From the NCBI GenBank assembly GCA_022340585.1, contig JAJDNS010000060.1, positions 1 through 38,259 on the forward strand: DNA of 38,259 nt, written 5' to 3'. Positions within the stretch are counted from its first letter, which is position 1; the number at the start of each line of letters is the position of its first letter. The notes beneath the pieces are model-generated. The model did not search any database, was not told where the DNA came from, and saw only the letters and a list, made by a program, of their open reading frames with translations. The stretch is from Acidobacteriota bacterium (GTDB lineage: Bacteria > Acidobacteriota > Vicinamibacteria > Fen-336). Shown piece by piece: positions 1 to 7,804 of this stretch. Both the position numbers and the translations under genes were made by a program.

Positions 1-1
1 C

Positions 2-1618
2 TTCTGGGGCTGGAGCACGCCCCAGGTCCAGGCCGAGGACGCTCCGGGCTACACCGTGGTGAGCACGGAGGCCGAGGGCGTCGTGCTCGAGCCCGAGACC
101 CTGGGCCAGCAGCTCCTGGGAATCCGCGTCGGGGGCCGCCCTCTCGAGCCCGGAGAGCAGGTCCGGATCGCTTACGGGGCCGGGCTGCAGGGCGCCCGGG
201 CCGACCGGTACGCCGAGCGGGAGTCGCGGTTCTGGGTCTCGGTGGACGGCGACGGCGACGGCGTGCGCCGGCTGCTCCCCGACTCGCCCGCGGTCGAGGT
301 GGGGCCGGGGCCGCCGGCAAGGATGGTCCTGACCGTGCCGAGCGTGGCGCGGCCCGGGGAGGTGGTCCCCCTGACGCTCGCCGTCCTCGACGCCGCCGGC
401 AACGCGTGGCCCGCGGTCGAGGGCGACGTGGCCCTCGAGGTCGCCGGCGGCGCGAGCCTGCCCGCCACCGTCTCCCTCTCGCCCGAGGACCGGGGCCGCG
501 CCGTGGTCGAGGTGACGGCCGCGTCGGAGGGCACGGTGAGCCTCGAGGCGCACGGTCCCGGCACTCTCGGCGGTCTGGCCAACCCCCTCGTCGTGTCATC
601 GAGCCTTCCCCGAATCTACTGGGGCGACCTCCACGGGCACTCGGGGCTGTCCGACGGCACCGGCACGCCGGAGGACTACTACCGCTACGCCCGCGACATC
701 GCCGCCCTCGACGTGGCCGCGCTGACCGACCACGACCACTGGGGCATGGAGACGCTGTCGCAGAACGCCGACCTCTGGGAAGGAATCCGCGAGCAGACGC
801 GGGCCTTCCACGAGCCCGGGCGTTTCGTCACCATCCTCGGGTACGAGTGGACGAGCTGGCTCCACGGCCACCGCCACGTCCTGTACTTCACCGACGAGGG
901 ACGGGTCCTCAGCTCGGTGGACCCGGCGTTCGAGAGCCCGCTCCAGCTCTGGGACGCGCTCCGCGGTGAGCCCGTGCTCACCGTGACCCACCACACCGCC
1001 GGGGGTCCCATCGCCACCAACTGGGAGATTCCCCCGGACCCGGAGCTCGAGCCGCTGACCGAGGTCTCGTCGGTCCACGGGAGCAGCGAGGCCCCCGACT
1101 CGCCCCGGGTCATCTACCAGCCCGTCGAGGGCAACTTCGCCCGGGATGCCCTCGACCGGGGCTACCGCCTGGGCTTCGTGGGCAGCGGCGATGGCCACGA
1201 CGGCCACCCGGGATTGTCCCAGCTCGCCTCGCCCAACGGCGGGCTCGTGGCGATCCTGGCCGAGGAGCTCACCCGGGCGGGGATCCTGGAGGCCCTGCGC
1301 GCGCGCCGGGTCTATGCGACCAACGGCCCGCGCATCGTCCTGCACGCCACCCTCGACGGCGCGCCCATGGGCTCCTCCGTCGAGGGCGGAGGGGGCCCGC
1401 CGCGCCGGCTCGAGATGACGGTCGTCGCCTCGGACGTCCTGGACCGGATCGACCTCGTCCGCAGCGGCAGCATCGTCCAGACGTTCCCCGGGACAGGCTC
1501 ACGCGAGCTCCGCGTCACGGAGACGATCGCCGACCTCGAGAGCGGTGAGTACCTCTACGTCCGAGTCGTCCAGGCGGACGGCGGGGCCGCCTGGTCCAGC
1601 CCCTTCTTCGTCGACTGA
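2..1618 (+). CDS. PHP-domain (DUF3604-like) metal hydrolase, 5' partial
   Basis: The frame is open from the first bases of the window, so the gene starts upstream; 538 residues are visible. The first ~195 residues resemble Ig-like/beta-sandwich modules. From about residue 200 comes a PHP-type metal-binding domain: WGDLHGHSGLSDG, then LTDHDHWG, then VTHHT and GSGDGHDGHPG, all rich in the His/Asp ligands used for a multinuclear metal site. This order (beta-rich N-terminus followed by PHP) is typical of DUF3604 proteins, which are putative phosphoesterases or hydrolases of unknown substrate. The last ~100 residues are again beta-rich. An asparaginase-family gene follows 80 bp downstream on the same strand. 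The family assignment is good; the substrate is unknown. Whether a signal peptide exists cannot be seen because the start is missing. Confidence 0.85.
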   Translation, partial: FWGWSTPQVQAEDAPGYTVVSTEAEGVVLEPETLGQQLLGIRVGGRPLEPGEQVRIAYGAGLQGARADRYAERESRFWVSVDGDGDGVRRLLPDSPAVEVGPGPPARMVLTVPSVARPGEVVPLTLAVLDAAGNAWPAVEGDVALEVAGGASLPATVSLSPEDRGRAVVEVTAASEGTVSLEAHGPGTLGGLANPLVVSSSLPRIYWGDLHGHSGLSDGTGTPEDYYRYARDIAALDVAALTDHDHWGMETLSQNADLWEGIREQTRAFHEPGRFVTILGYEWTSWLHGHRHVLYFTDEGRVLSSVDPAFESPLQLWDALRGEPVLTVTHHTAGGPIATNWEIPPDPELEPLTEVSSVHGSSEAPDSPRVIYQPVEGNFARDALDRGYRLGFVGSGDGHDGHPGLSQLASPNGGLVAILAEELTRAGILEALRARRVYATNGPRIVLHATLDGAPMGSSVEGGGGPPRRLEMTVVASDVLDRIDLVRSGSIVQTFPGTGSRELRVTETIADLESGEYLYVRVVQADGGAAWSSPFFVD

Positions 1619-1698
1619 GGCCAGTTGACGTGCGCTCTCGGGGTAGACTGCCGCTTTCGGTCCGCCGCCACGTCGCGGCCGGGCCCCTGGAGGACGAC

Positions 1699-2835
1699 AT
1701 GGGACGACAGGTGAGCCGCCGGGAGTTCGTGAAGGCCGGGGCCGCGGTGTCGGTGGCGGCGACCGCCGCGCCGGCGGTGGCCGCCGAGAGCCCCACCGTC
1801 CTCGTGCGGAAGGCCACTCCCCCGGTGGTGATCGCCTCCGCCAACGGACACGTCTTCAGGAACGGCGGCCCCCGGACGTGCGTGGAGGAGGCCTTCGCAC
1901 GGATCACCGCCGGCGAGGATGTGCTCGACGCGCTCATCGCCGGGGTCAACATCGTCGAGCTCGACCCCACGGAGATGGGCGTGGGCTACGGCGGCCGGCC
2001 CAACGCCGACGGGGTGGTGCAGCTGGACTCGTGCTGCATGCACGGGCCGAGAAAGCGGGCCGGGGGCGTCGCTGCTCTCGAAGGCGTCCGGACCCCGTCC
2101 CTCGTGGCGAAGGCGGTCATGGAGAACACCGACCACCACCTGCTGGTGGGGGGCGGGGCCCAGGCGTTCGCCCGTCAGATGGGCTTCGAGATCGAGGACG
2201 ACCTCAACACCGACTCCTCCCGGGCGGAGTGGCTCGAGTGGAAGCGCCGCATCGACCCCGGGCACTGGCTCGACCCGGAGAAGCGGTCCCGGGCTGGCGC
2301 GGCGGCCCGCGAGGCGATGGTGGCGGAGGGTCGGCTCGATCCCGAGAGCCGCCTGGGCACGATCAACTGCGACGGCGTGGGACCCGGGGGCGAGATCTGC
2401 GGAGTCACCACGACCAGCGGGCTGGCCTTCAAGATCCCCGGGCGGGTGGGGGATTCCCCGATCCTCGGGGCCGGGCTCTGGCTCGACGGCGACGTGGGCG
2501 TGGCCGGGTCCACCGGCCGCGGCGAGGCCAACCTCTTCAATCTCTGCTCGTACCTCATCGTCGAGCAGATGCGCCAGGGGCGGGGCCCCAGGGACGCGGC
2601 CCTGGAGGCGCTGCGGCGCGTGAAGGAGGACACCGTCGAGCAAAGGCTCCTCACCCCGGGCGGCGAGCCCGCCTTCGGGCTCACCTTCTACGTGATCGCC
2701 CGCAGCGGCGAGTACGCCGGGGTCACGATGTGGGGGAAGGAGAACGGCCGGGAGAAGCAGTTCGCGGTCTGCACCGAGAACGGTCCGGAGCTCCTGGCCT
2801 GCGAATCGTTGCTGGGGGATTTCCCGACCGCCTGA
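1699..2835 (+). CDS. Tat-exported N4-glycosylasparaginase / isoaspartyl peptidase family Ntn-hydrolase
   Basis: The protein has 378 residues. ATG at 1699 is chosen because a GGAGG lies just upstream and the N-terminus then reads as a Tat signal (SRREFVKAG followed by an Ala-rich h-region ending AVAAE). The frame is open upstream to 1630, but that part does not look coding. The core is an N-terminal-nucleophile hydrolase that self-cleaves into two chains. The likely nucleophile is Thr221 in GTINCDG, followed by GVTTTSGLAFKIPGRVGDSP and the GAG(L)W...GSTGRGE stretch of the family. The cleavage site reads Gly-Thr, as in plant-type asparaginase/isoaspartyl peptidases, rather than the Asp-Thr of classical glycosylasparaginases. 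It probably acts in the periplasm on N-glycosyl-Asn or isoaspartyl dipeptides. The exact substrate is inference. Confidence 0.88.
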   Translation: MGRQVSRREFVKAGAAVSVAATAAPAVAAESPTVLVRKATPPVVIASANGHVFRNGGPRTCVEEAFARITAGEDVLDALIAGVNIVELDPTEMGVGYGGRPNADGVVQLDSCCMHGPRKRAGGVAALEGVRTPSLVAKAVMENTDHHLLVGGGAQAFARQMGFEIEDDLNTDSSRAEWLEWKRRIDPGHWLDPEKRSRAGAAAREAMVAEGRLDPESRLGTINCDGVGPGGEICGVTTTSGLAFKIPGRVGDSPILGAGLWLDGDVGVAGSTGRGEANLFNLCSYLIVEQMRQGRGPRDAALEALRRVKEDTVEQRLLTPGGEPAFGLTFYVIARSGEYAGVTMWGKENGREKQFAVCTENGPELLACESLLGDFPTA

Positions 2836-2848
2836 GCCTCCGGCCGGA

Positions 2849-2921
2849 CTCGACGAGGGGGCCCCCGCGGCGCGGGCACCCCCTGTCGCGGTCAGGTCCC
2901 ACAGCCGGGCCCCTCGTCGAG
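2849..2921. repeat. 12-bp inverted repeat across two convergent gene ends
   Basis: CTCGACGAGGGG (2849-2860) is repeated as its exact reverse complement at 2910-2921. The arms span the end of the plus-strand hydrolase gene and the last codons of the minus-strand selenoprotein. A smaller G/C hairpin lies inside. It could slow or terminate transcription from both sides, but there is no U-tract, so its function is uncertain. Confidence 0.35.
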
Positions 2922-3449
2922 CAGCCGCCGGAGAAGCGCCTCGGCCCGCAGCGCGTGAGACCGGCCGGAGTGGATCTCCCCGATCCAGCGCCCGCGGATC
3001 CGCCCGCAGCGATCCACCAGGTAGACCGTGGGCCAGTACTGGTTGTCGAGCGCTCGCCAGTAGGAGTAATCGGGGTCGACGAGGTGCGGGAACTCGAGGC
3101 CCAGCCTCCGCGCGTTCTGCGCGACGGCATCACGGTCGCGCTCGTGCTCGAGCTCCGGGGTGTGGATCCCGAGGGTGAAGAAGCCCTCGCCGGCGTAGCG
3201 GCCGGAGATCTCCCTGACCCAGGGAGCAGTGCGCACGCAGTTCACTCAGCCGAAGGTCCAGACGAAGACGAGGGCGACCCTTCCGCGCAGGGCTTCCCAG
3301 CTCGTCGGCGGTCCCACCCAACGCGAGGCTTCGGTGGGCAGCGGCGGCGCGGGCCGGACGTCGTCGCCCCTCCCCGCCCCGGGGGCGGCCAGGCCGATCG
3401 ACAGGAGCGCGACGGCGAGGACCCCCTGGGCCCGGACCCGAGGACTCAT
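2892..3449 (-). CDS. Exported thioredoxin-fold (TlpA/redoxin-like) selenoprotein with UxxC motif
   Basis: Read through one in-frame TGA (3246-3248), this is a 185-residue protein starting at ATG 3449. Residues 1-30 look like a signal peptide (MSPRVRAQG, then a hydrophobic stretch ending near GRGDD). The redoxin domain follows: VALVFVWTFG-U68-VNC71-VRTAPWV, then GIHTPELEHERD, and the cis-Pro region NQYWPTVYLVDRCG. In the TlpA-like relatives this position reads WTYxCINC, so the TGA falls exactly on the first redox cysteine, giving U-V-N-C. A hairpin with a GGU loop follows 26 nt after the TGA (3210-3226). The reading frame does not change across the TGA and similarity to the family continues on both sides, which argues against a broken gene. 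The role is probably thiol-disulfide or peroxide chemistry outside the cytoplasm. No selA/B/C/D genes lie in the window. It is divergent from an MFS gene and has no obvious Shine-Dalgarno. Confidence 0.85.
3210..3226 (-). promoter_or_regulatory. Candidate bacterial SECIS element
   Basis: On the minus strand CTCCCTG-GGT-CAGGGAG forms a perfect 7-bp stem with a GGU apical loop (or GGGUC if the closing pair opens). The loop begins 26 nt after the UGA at 3246-3248. Bacterial SECIS elements are known to lie within the coding sequence just after the UGA, with a GU in a short apical loop at about this distance. The E. coli fdhF loop is GGUC. SelB would bind here to deliver Sec-tRNA. SelB binding itself is inference from structure and position. 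Confidence 0.75.
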
Positions 3450-3570
3450 GATCGGTCAAACGCCGGGGCGGCGCTCTTCATTCCGCCGCGCGACGCCCGG
3501 AGCCTCCGGGACGCCGTGCTACCATCCCCGCTCCTCGCCCGAGCTGTCCGCGGGCCGGGAGAACCTCTCC

Positions 3571-4803
3571 ATGTCCGAACCCCGCGCCGGTGCCGACCCC
3601 ATCTCGGTGTTCCCCGATCCGGCTCCGGTGGACGGCCGCGTCCTCACCCCGCGCTTCTTCCTGATGTGCGGCTTCACGTTCACCGTCTTCCTGTCCCTCT
3701 TCCAGCTCCTGCCCACCGTGCCCTTCTTCATCCTGGACCTGGGCGGCAGCACCGCCGTCGCCGGCTTCTTCCTCGGCGTGCTGACCTTCGGGTCCGCCCT
3801 CTCCGCCCCGGTCACCGGGGCCCTCGCGGACCGGATAGGGAAGCGCCGCATGCTCCTCGTCTGCAGTCTGGCGATCACCGGCTTCTCGGTGGCCTACGGG
3901 CTCAGCCCCAGCTACTGGCTGCCCCTCCTCCTCGTCTTCTTCCACGGCCTGTTCTGGTCGGGTCTGCTCTCGGCGTCCTCCGCCTACATGACCGACCTCC
4001 TCCCCGAGAAGCGCCGCGCCGAGGGCATCGGCTACTGGGGCATGTCCACCATGACCGCCATCGCGGTGGCCCCGGGCCTGGGCTTCTGGGTCTACCGCTT
4101 CGGGTGGGGTTGGCTCTGCGCGGAGGTGGCGCTGCTCAACCTCGTCATGTTCGCGATCGCCTGGCAGCTGAAGGAGATCACGGGGACGGCCAGCCGGCCG
4201 AAGGACGCGTTCTTCGGCCGACACATGGTGGAGTGGCGCGTGCTCTGCCTGGCCATGGCGCTCTTCCTCTGCTCCTTCGGCTACGGTGGGATCACCAGCT
4301 TCGTGGCCGTTCTCGCCGAGGAGAACGACATCGCTCCCAAGAGCATCTTCTTCACCGCCTTCGCCATGGTGGTGCTGGGGACGCGCCTGTTCTCCGGACG
4401 CCTCGCCGACCGGGTCGGACCGCGGCGGGTCTTCCTGCCCTGCCTGGCCCTGGTCACCGTGGGCATCGCCCTCACCGCCGTCGCCCAGACCCGGTCCCAG
4501 CTCGTCCTTGCCGCAGTCGTCTTCGGCCTCGGCCTCGGCAACATGTACCCGGCGTTCGTGGCCTACGTGTTCAAGCACGTCGACCCCTCGCGCCGGGGCG
4601 CGGCCTTTGGGGGGATCCTGGCCGCATTCGACACCGGGATCGGGACGGGGTCCATCGCCCTCGGCGCCCTGGCCGGACACGTGGGCCTGCGCATGGCCTT
4701 CGGCGGGGCGGCGTTTCTCTCTGCCTTCGCCATCCCCTACTTCCTCTGGGCCGAGCGGCGCTTCCTGCTGTCGCGCCCTCCGGGCCCCGAGCCCGAGGGC
4801 TAG
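3571..4803 (+). CDS. Major facilitator superfamily transporter
   Basis: This is a 410-residue, multi-pass membrane protein with the pattern of twelve helices. Between helices 2 and 3 it carries the MFS signature loop ALADRIGKRRMLL, and the equivalent loop of the second half reads GRLADRVGPRRVFL. The start at ATG 3571 gives MSEPRAGADPIS before the first helix (FFLMCGFTFTVFLSLF) and is preceded by GGGAG. The helix-4/5 and helix-10/11 regions are Gly-rich, as in drug or sugar exporters of the DHA1/YfcJ-like type. The substrate cannot be read from sequence. It is divergent from the selenoprotein (121 bp between starts) and convergent with the ROK kinase. A 64-bp palindromic element follows its stop codon. 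Confidence 0.85.
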   Translation: MSEPRAGADPISVFPDPAPVDGRVLTPRFFLMCGFTFTVFLSLFQLLPTVPFFILDLGGSTAVAGFFLGVLTFGSALSAPVTGALADRIGKRRMLLVCSLAITGFSVAYGLSPSYWLPLLLVFFHGLFWSGLLSASSAYMTDLLPEKRRAEGIGYWGMSTMTAIAVAPGLGFWVYRFGWGWLCAEVALLNLVMFAIAWQLKEITGTASRPKDAFFGRHMVEWRVLCLAMALFLCSFGYGGITSFVAVLAEENDIAPKSIFFTAFAMVVLGTRLFSGRLADRVGPRRVFLPCLALVTVGIALTAVAQTRSQLVLAAVVFGLGLGNMYPAFVAYVFKHVDPSRRGAAFGGILAAFDTGIGTGSIALGALAGHVGLRMAFGGAAFLSAFAIPYFLWAERRFLLSRPPGPEPEG

Positions 4804-4819
4804 TAGTCGCGGGGCTCGC

Positions 4820-4883
4820 GGGGTCAGGTCTTGCGTTTTGCGTCAGGCCCAGATCGAGGCAGCTGGATGCAAGACCTGACCCC
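4820..4883. repeat. REP/MITE-like palindromic element with 15-bp perfect arms
   Basis: GGGGTCAGGTCTTGC at 4820-4834 is matched by its exact reverse complement at 4869-4883, with a 34-nt middle. The element fills the gap between the convergent MFS and kinase genes. The arm sequence resembles palindromes I have seen beside REP-associated tyrosine transposases in other genomes (recall, not a search). No transposase is present here. It may also act as a bidirectional terminator. Confidence 0.6.
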
Positions 4884-4922
4884 TCCCGGTTCTTCCGGCT
4901 CCCGAGACCGCCGGATGGAGGC

Positions 4923-5828
4923 TCAGGCCTCGCCCGGGCCCCAGAGCCAGGCGGCGCCCCGGACCCCGCTCGAATCCCCGTGCACGGGCGGGCGCAAGGG
5001 GGTGTCGACGCGGTCGGAGAACGCCCACTCCTGCCAGATCCGCGGAACGGTGTCGTACAGGCGTGCGATCTGCGACATCCCGCCGCCGAGCACGACCACG
5101 TCGGGGTCGACGATGTTCAGCACCACCGTGAGGGCCCGGGCCATGCGGTCCTCGTAGCGCTCGAGGCTCGCGGTCGCCGCCGCATCGCCGGCTTCGGCGC
5201 GCGCCACGATCTCCGGTCCGGCGACGTCCTCGCCAGTGGCCTCGCGGTAGTCCCGGGCCAGGCCCGGTCCCGACAGGAACGTCTCCACGCAGCCCGTCTT
5301 CCCGCAGTAGCACGCCGGGCCCGGCCACTCGCCCTCCCGCGGCCAGGGCAGGGGGTTGTGGCCCCATTCCCCGGCGATGGCGTTGGGGCCGGTGAGGACC
5401 TTCCGCTCCACGACGACGCCCCCTCCGGTGCCGGTCCCCACGATCACCCCGAAGACCACGCGGGCCCCCGCGGCCGCCCCGTCCACCGCCTCGGAGAGCG
5501 CGAAGCAGTTCGCGTCGTTGGCGAAGCGCACCGGTCGCTCGAGACGGGCCGACAGGTCGCGGTCGAGGGGTTGCCCGATCAGCCAGGTCGAGTTCGCGTT
5601 CTTCACGAGCCCGGTGGCGGGGGAGAGGGCGCCGGGCATGCCCACGCCCACGGTGCCGCGCTCGCCGGCCTCGTTCTCGATGGCGACCACCAGCCCGGCG
5701 ATCGCCCCGACCGTGGCGTCGTAGTCGTGCTGCGGGGTGGGCACGCGCTGCCGCGTGAGCATCGTGCCCTGGTCGTCCAGGGCGACGGCCTCGATCTTCG
5801 TGCCCCCGAGGTCCACTCCGATTCTCAT
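4923..5828 (-). CDS. mak: ROK-family sugar kinase, fructo/mannokinase type
   Basis: The protein has 301 residues, normal for the family. The N-terminal phosphate-binding motif is GVDLGGTKIE. The rest tracks E. coli Mak closely: LVKNANSTWLIGQPLDRDLSARL, ANDANCFALSEAVDGAAAGA, GTGTGGGVV, AGEWGHNPLPW, the zinc-binding CYCGKTGCVETF, VVLGGGMS, and HGDSSGVRGAAWLW at the C-terminus. The catalytic base is expected to be the Asp of ANDAN. It uses ATP to phosphorylate a free hexose (fructose, mannose or glucose) in the cytoplasm. It is divergent from the dehydrogenase of the carbohydrate cluster with only 69 bp between starts, suggesting shared control and a role in feeding sugar phosphate to that cluster. 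Assignment to Mak rather than a glucokinase is by pattern of residues, not a search. Confidence 0.9.
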   Translation of the reverse strand: MRIGVDLGGTKIEAVALDDQGTMLTRQRVPTPQHDYDATVGAIAGLVVAIENEAGERGTVGVGMPGALSPATGLVKNANSTWLIGQPLDRDLSARLERPVRFANDANCFALSEAVDGAAAGARVVFGVIVGTGTGGGVVVERKVLTGPNAIAGEWGHNPLPWPREGEWPGPACYCGKTGCVETFLSGPGLARDYREATGEDVAGPEIVARAEAGDAAATASLERYEDRMARALTVVLNIVDPDVVVLGGGMSQIARLYDTVPRIWQEWAFSDRVDTPLRPPVHGDSSGVRGAAWLWGPGEA

Positions 5829-5897
5829 GGGAGTGGATTCTCCCGTTACCCACCAGGGGTTTCAAGGCGATACCATTCCAGCTTCGCGGGAGGGTGC

Positions 5898-6947
5898 ATG
5901 GACGTCGTCGCCGTCGTGAACTACGGCCCGGAGCCCGGTGCCGTCGAGCTGCGCGAGATCCCGGTGCCCGCCCCCGGCGAGGACGAGGTCCTCCTCGACG
6001 TCGCCGCGGTCAGCGTGTGCGGGAGCGACGTGCACCAGTGGCAGGCCCTCAACAGCTGGCCGGTGCGCCATCCCGTGGTCCTCGGTCACGAGTTCTGTGG
6101 CACGGTTCGCGAGGTGGGCCCGCGAGTGCGCGGCTTCGGCCCCGGAGACCGGGTGGTGTGCGAGACCCACGCCGTCGTCGACCCCGACGGCCCGCTGGCC
6201 CGGGCCGGCCTCTACCAGCTCGACCCCGGCCGCCGGGGCTACGGGGCCACGGTGGACGGGGCGATGCGTCCGACGATGCCGGTGCCGGCGCGCATCCTCC
6301 ACCGCCTGCCGGATCGACTGTCGCCCGAGCACGCGGCCCTGACCGAGCCGTGCTGCGTGGCCTACAGCGCGGTGGCGGTCCACAGCGACGTCAAGCCCGG
6401 CGACCGGGTGGTGGTTCTCGGTCCCGGTCCCATCGGCATCCTCTGCGCGGCCATGGCCCGTCTCCGGGGGGCGGAGGTGGCGCTGGTGGGCCTGGAGCAG
6501 GACGCGCATCGCCTGGAGGTGGCCGCCGCCTACCAGTGCGCGCGCTTCCGGAGCGGCAGCGAAGATCTGGGCGCCTGGGCCCGGGAGCGCGACGGCGCCG
6601 GGGTCGACGGCGTGGTGGACGCGTCGGGGCACTCCGCCGCGCTGCGCGAGGCGCTGGAGCTGGTGCGCCCCGCCGGCTTCATCACGAAGGTGGGCTGGGG
6701 CGCCCAGCCCATGGACTTCTCCCTGGACCCGCTGGTCCAGAAGGCGGTTCGGCTCCAGGGCAGCTTCAGCCACAACTGGCCGGTGTGGGAGCGGGTGATC
6801 GCGCTCCTCGCCTCGGGCGCCCTCGACGTCGCGCCCCTCGTGGGCGGGGTGTGGCCCCTGGGGGAGTGGCGCGAGGCGTTCGAGCGCATGGAGCGCGGCG
6901 AGATCGTCAAGGCGGTGCTGCGGCCGGGGGAGGGCCCATCGCGATGA
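5898..6947 (+). CDS. Zinc-dependent medium-chain alcohol/polyol dehydrogenase
   Basis: The protein has 349 residues; ATG 5898 is preceded by GGGAGG. The catalytic zinc site is visible: Cys41 in VCGSDVH, His64-Glu65 in LGHEFCG, and a Glu150-Pro-Cys-Cys region. The Rossmann motif is VVVLGPGPIGIL (172-182). The four-cysteine structural zinc loop usual in this family is absent: the region after GDRVVCET (residues 90-125) has no CxxCxxC. The overall style resembles sorbitol, threonine or other sugar-alcohol dehydrogenases using NAD(P). Its stop overlaps the start of the next gene (ATGA), so the two are translationally coupled. The substrate is unknown but is likely a polyol or sugar phosphate, given the neighbours. 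Confidence 0.85.
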   Translation: MDVVAVVNYGPEPGAVELREIPVPAPGEDEVLLDVAAVSVCGSDVHQWQALNSWPVRHPVVLGHEFCGTVREVGPRVRGFGPGDRVVCETHAVVDPDGPLARAGLYQLDPGRRGYGATVDGAMRPTMPVPARILHRLPDRLSPEHAALTEPCCVAYSAVAVHSDVKPGDRVVVLGPGPIGILCAAMARLRGAEVALVGLEQDAHRLEVAAAYQCARFRSGSEDLGAWARERDGAGVDGVVDASGHSAALREALELVRPAGFITKVGWGAQPMDFSLDPLVQKAVRLQGSFSHNWPVWERVIALLASGALDVAPLVGGVWPLGEWREAFERMERGEIVKAVLRPGEGPSR

Positions 6948-7612
6948 ACGACGTGACGACCCAGGTCTCTCTCGACCTCACCACGACCGCCGAGGCCCTC
7001 GTCCTCGCTCGTGGCGCCCGGCGGGCGGGGATCGACTGGCTGGAGGCCGGGACCCCGCTCATCCTCGGCGAGGGTCTCCACGCCGTGCGGGCGCTCGCGG
7101 AGGAGTTCCCCGGGGTCCCCATCGTGGCCGACCTCAAGACCATGGACGGGGCGGGGCTCGAGGCGGAGATGATGCTCGGGGCCGGGGCCACCCACGTCGT
7201 GGTCATGAGCCGGGCCCACCGGGCCTCGGTCGAGGAGATGGTCAAGGTGGCGCACGGTCTGGGCGGGGAGGTGATGGCCGACGTCCTCGGCGAGGAGGAC
7301 AAGGCCGCCCGGGCCCGGGCCATGGAGGACCTGGGAGTGGACTGGATCATCCTCCACACCGGCTTCGACGAGAGGCGCCACGTGCGGGGAGTCTCGCCCC
7401 TCGACGACCTGGACGCCGTCGTCGAGGCCGTAGACCTCCCGGTGCAGGCGGTGGGCGGGCTCAGCATCGAGCAGGCCCTGGAGACGGTCCGGCGGGGGGC
7501 GCGGTCGGTGGTCATCGGGGCCCCCCTGGCCATCCAGGCCGACCGCTTCGCCACCGGGGACGAGTTCGAGGAGATCTTGAAGGACGTCGTGGCCCGGGTG
7601 CGGGGGCTGTAG
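6944..7612 (+). CDS. 3-hexulose-6-phosphate synthase-like (OMP decarboxylase superfamily) lyase
   Basis: The protein is 222 residues, a single (beta/alpha)8 barrel. Family marks are SLDLTTTAEAL at strand 1, GIDWLEAGTPLILGEGLHAVR, the metal/catalytic VADLKTMDGAG (D-x-K-x-x-D), LHTGFDERR, and the phosphate-binding AVGGLS...VVIGAPLA. The HTGxD motif favours hexulose-phosphate synthase (formaldehyde plus ribulose 5-phosphate, in either direction) over keto-gulonate-phosphate decarboxylase, which has HRSRD. No 6-phospho-3-hexuloisomerase partner is nearby. Its ATG overlaps the stop of the dehydrogenase. One reading is that the pair oxidises a sugar phosphate and then cleaves it; this is inference. 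Confidence 0.82.
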   Translation: MNDVTTQVSLDLTTTAEALVLARGARRAGIDWLEAGTPLILGEGLHAVRALAEEFPGVPIVADLKTMDGAGLEAEMMLGAGATHVVVMSRAHRASVEEMVKVAHGLGGEVMADVLGEEDKAARARAMEDLGVDWIILHTGFDERRHVRGVSPLDDLDAVVEAVDLPVQAVGGLSIEQALETVRRGARSVVIGAPLAIQADRFATGDEFEEILKDVVARVRGL

Positions 7613-7617
7613 TGTGC

Positions 7618-7781
7618 CACCGAGGTCGAAGAATGGGGCCGTCAACGCAGGGAGGGGCTTGGCGGGCGGGGCCCCCGGCGAGGACCCTGCCTCACTTCGA
7701 AGCCTGCGGGCCCGCTGACGGGGTGCACGCCGAGCCCCCGAGCAACGCTGGGTCCTGAGGGATGCAGCCACGACCTCGGTG
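7618..7781. other. Structured spacer with 11-bp closing stem ahead of the SDR gene
   Basis: CACCGAGGTCG (7618-7628) and its exact complement CGACCTCGGTG (7771-7781) bracket a 142-nt spacer, immediately after the lyase stop and 23 bp before the SDR start. Nested inside are AGGACCC (7681-7687) with GGGTCCT (7750-7756), the palindrome GCGGGCCCGC (7706-7715), and CGGGG/CCCCG (7719-7723 with 7736-7740). The arrangement could be a folded leader RNA or a small inverted-repeat element. I recognise no known riboswitch core in it. Confidence 0.4.
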
Positions 7782-7804
7782 ACGGACACTGGAGGCTTGA
7801 GAGT

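Noticed and set aside
3246..3248. Reading the TGA as an ordinary stop or a frameshift
   Set aside because: The frame is the same on both sides, the TGA falls on a redox Cys position, and a GGU-loop hairpin follows. Both a truncation and a frameshift explain less.
1878..6947. A 1689-codon plus-strand open frame covering several genes
   Set aside because: Only its last 349 codons (dehydrogenase from 5898) look like protein. The rest is Arg/Gly/Pro-rich shadow of genes in other frames, common at this GC content.
7613..7804. A known riboswitch (cobalamin, TPP, c-di-GMP) in the spacer before the SDR gene
   Set aside because: None of their conserved core sequences is visible. Only the nested stems can be supported.
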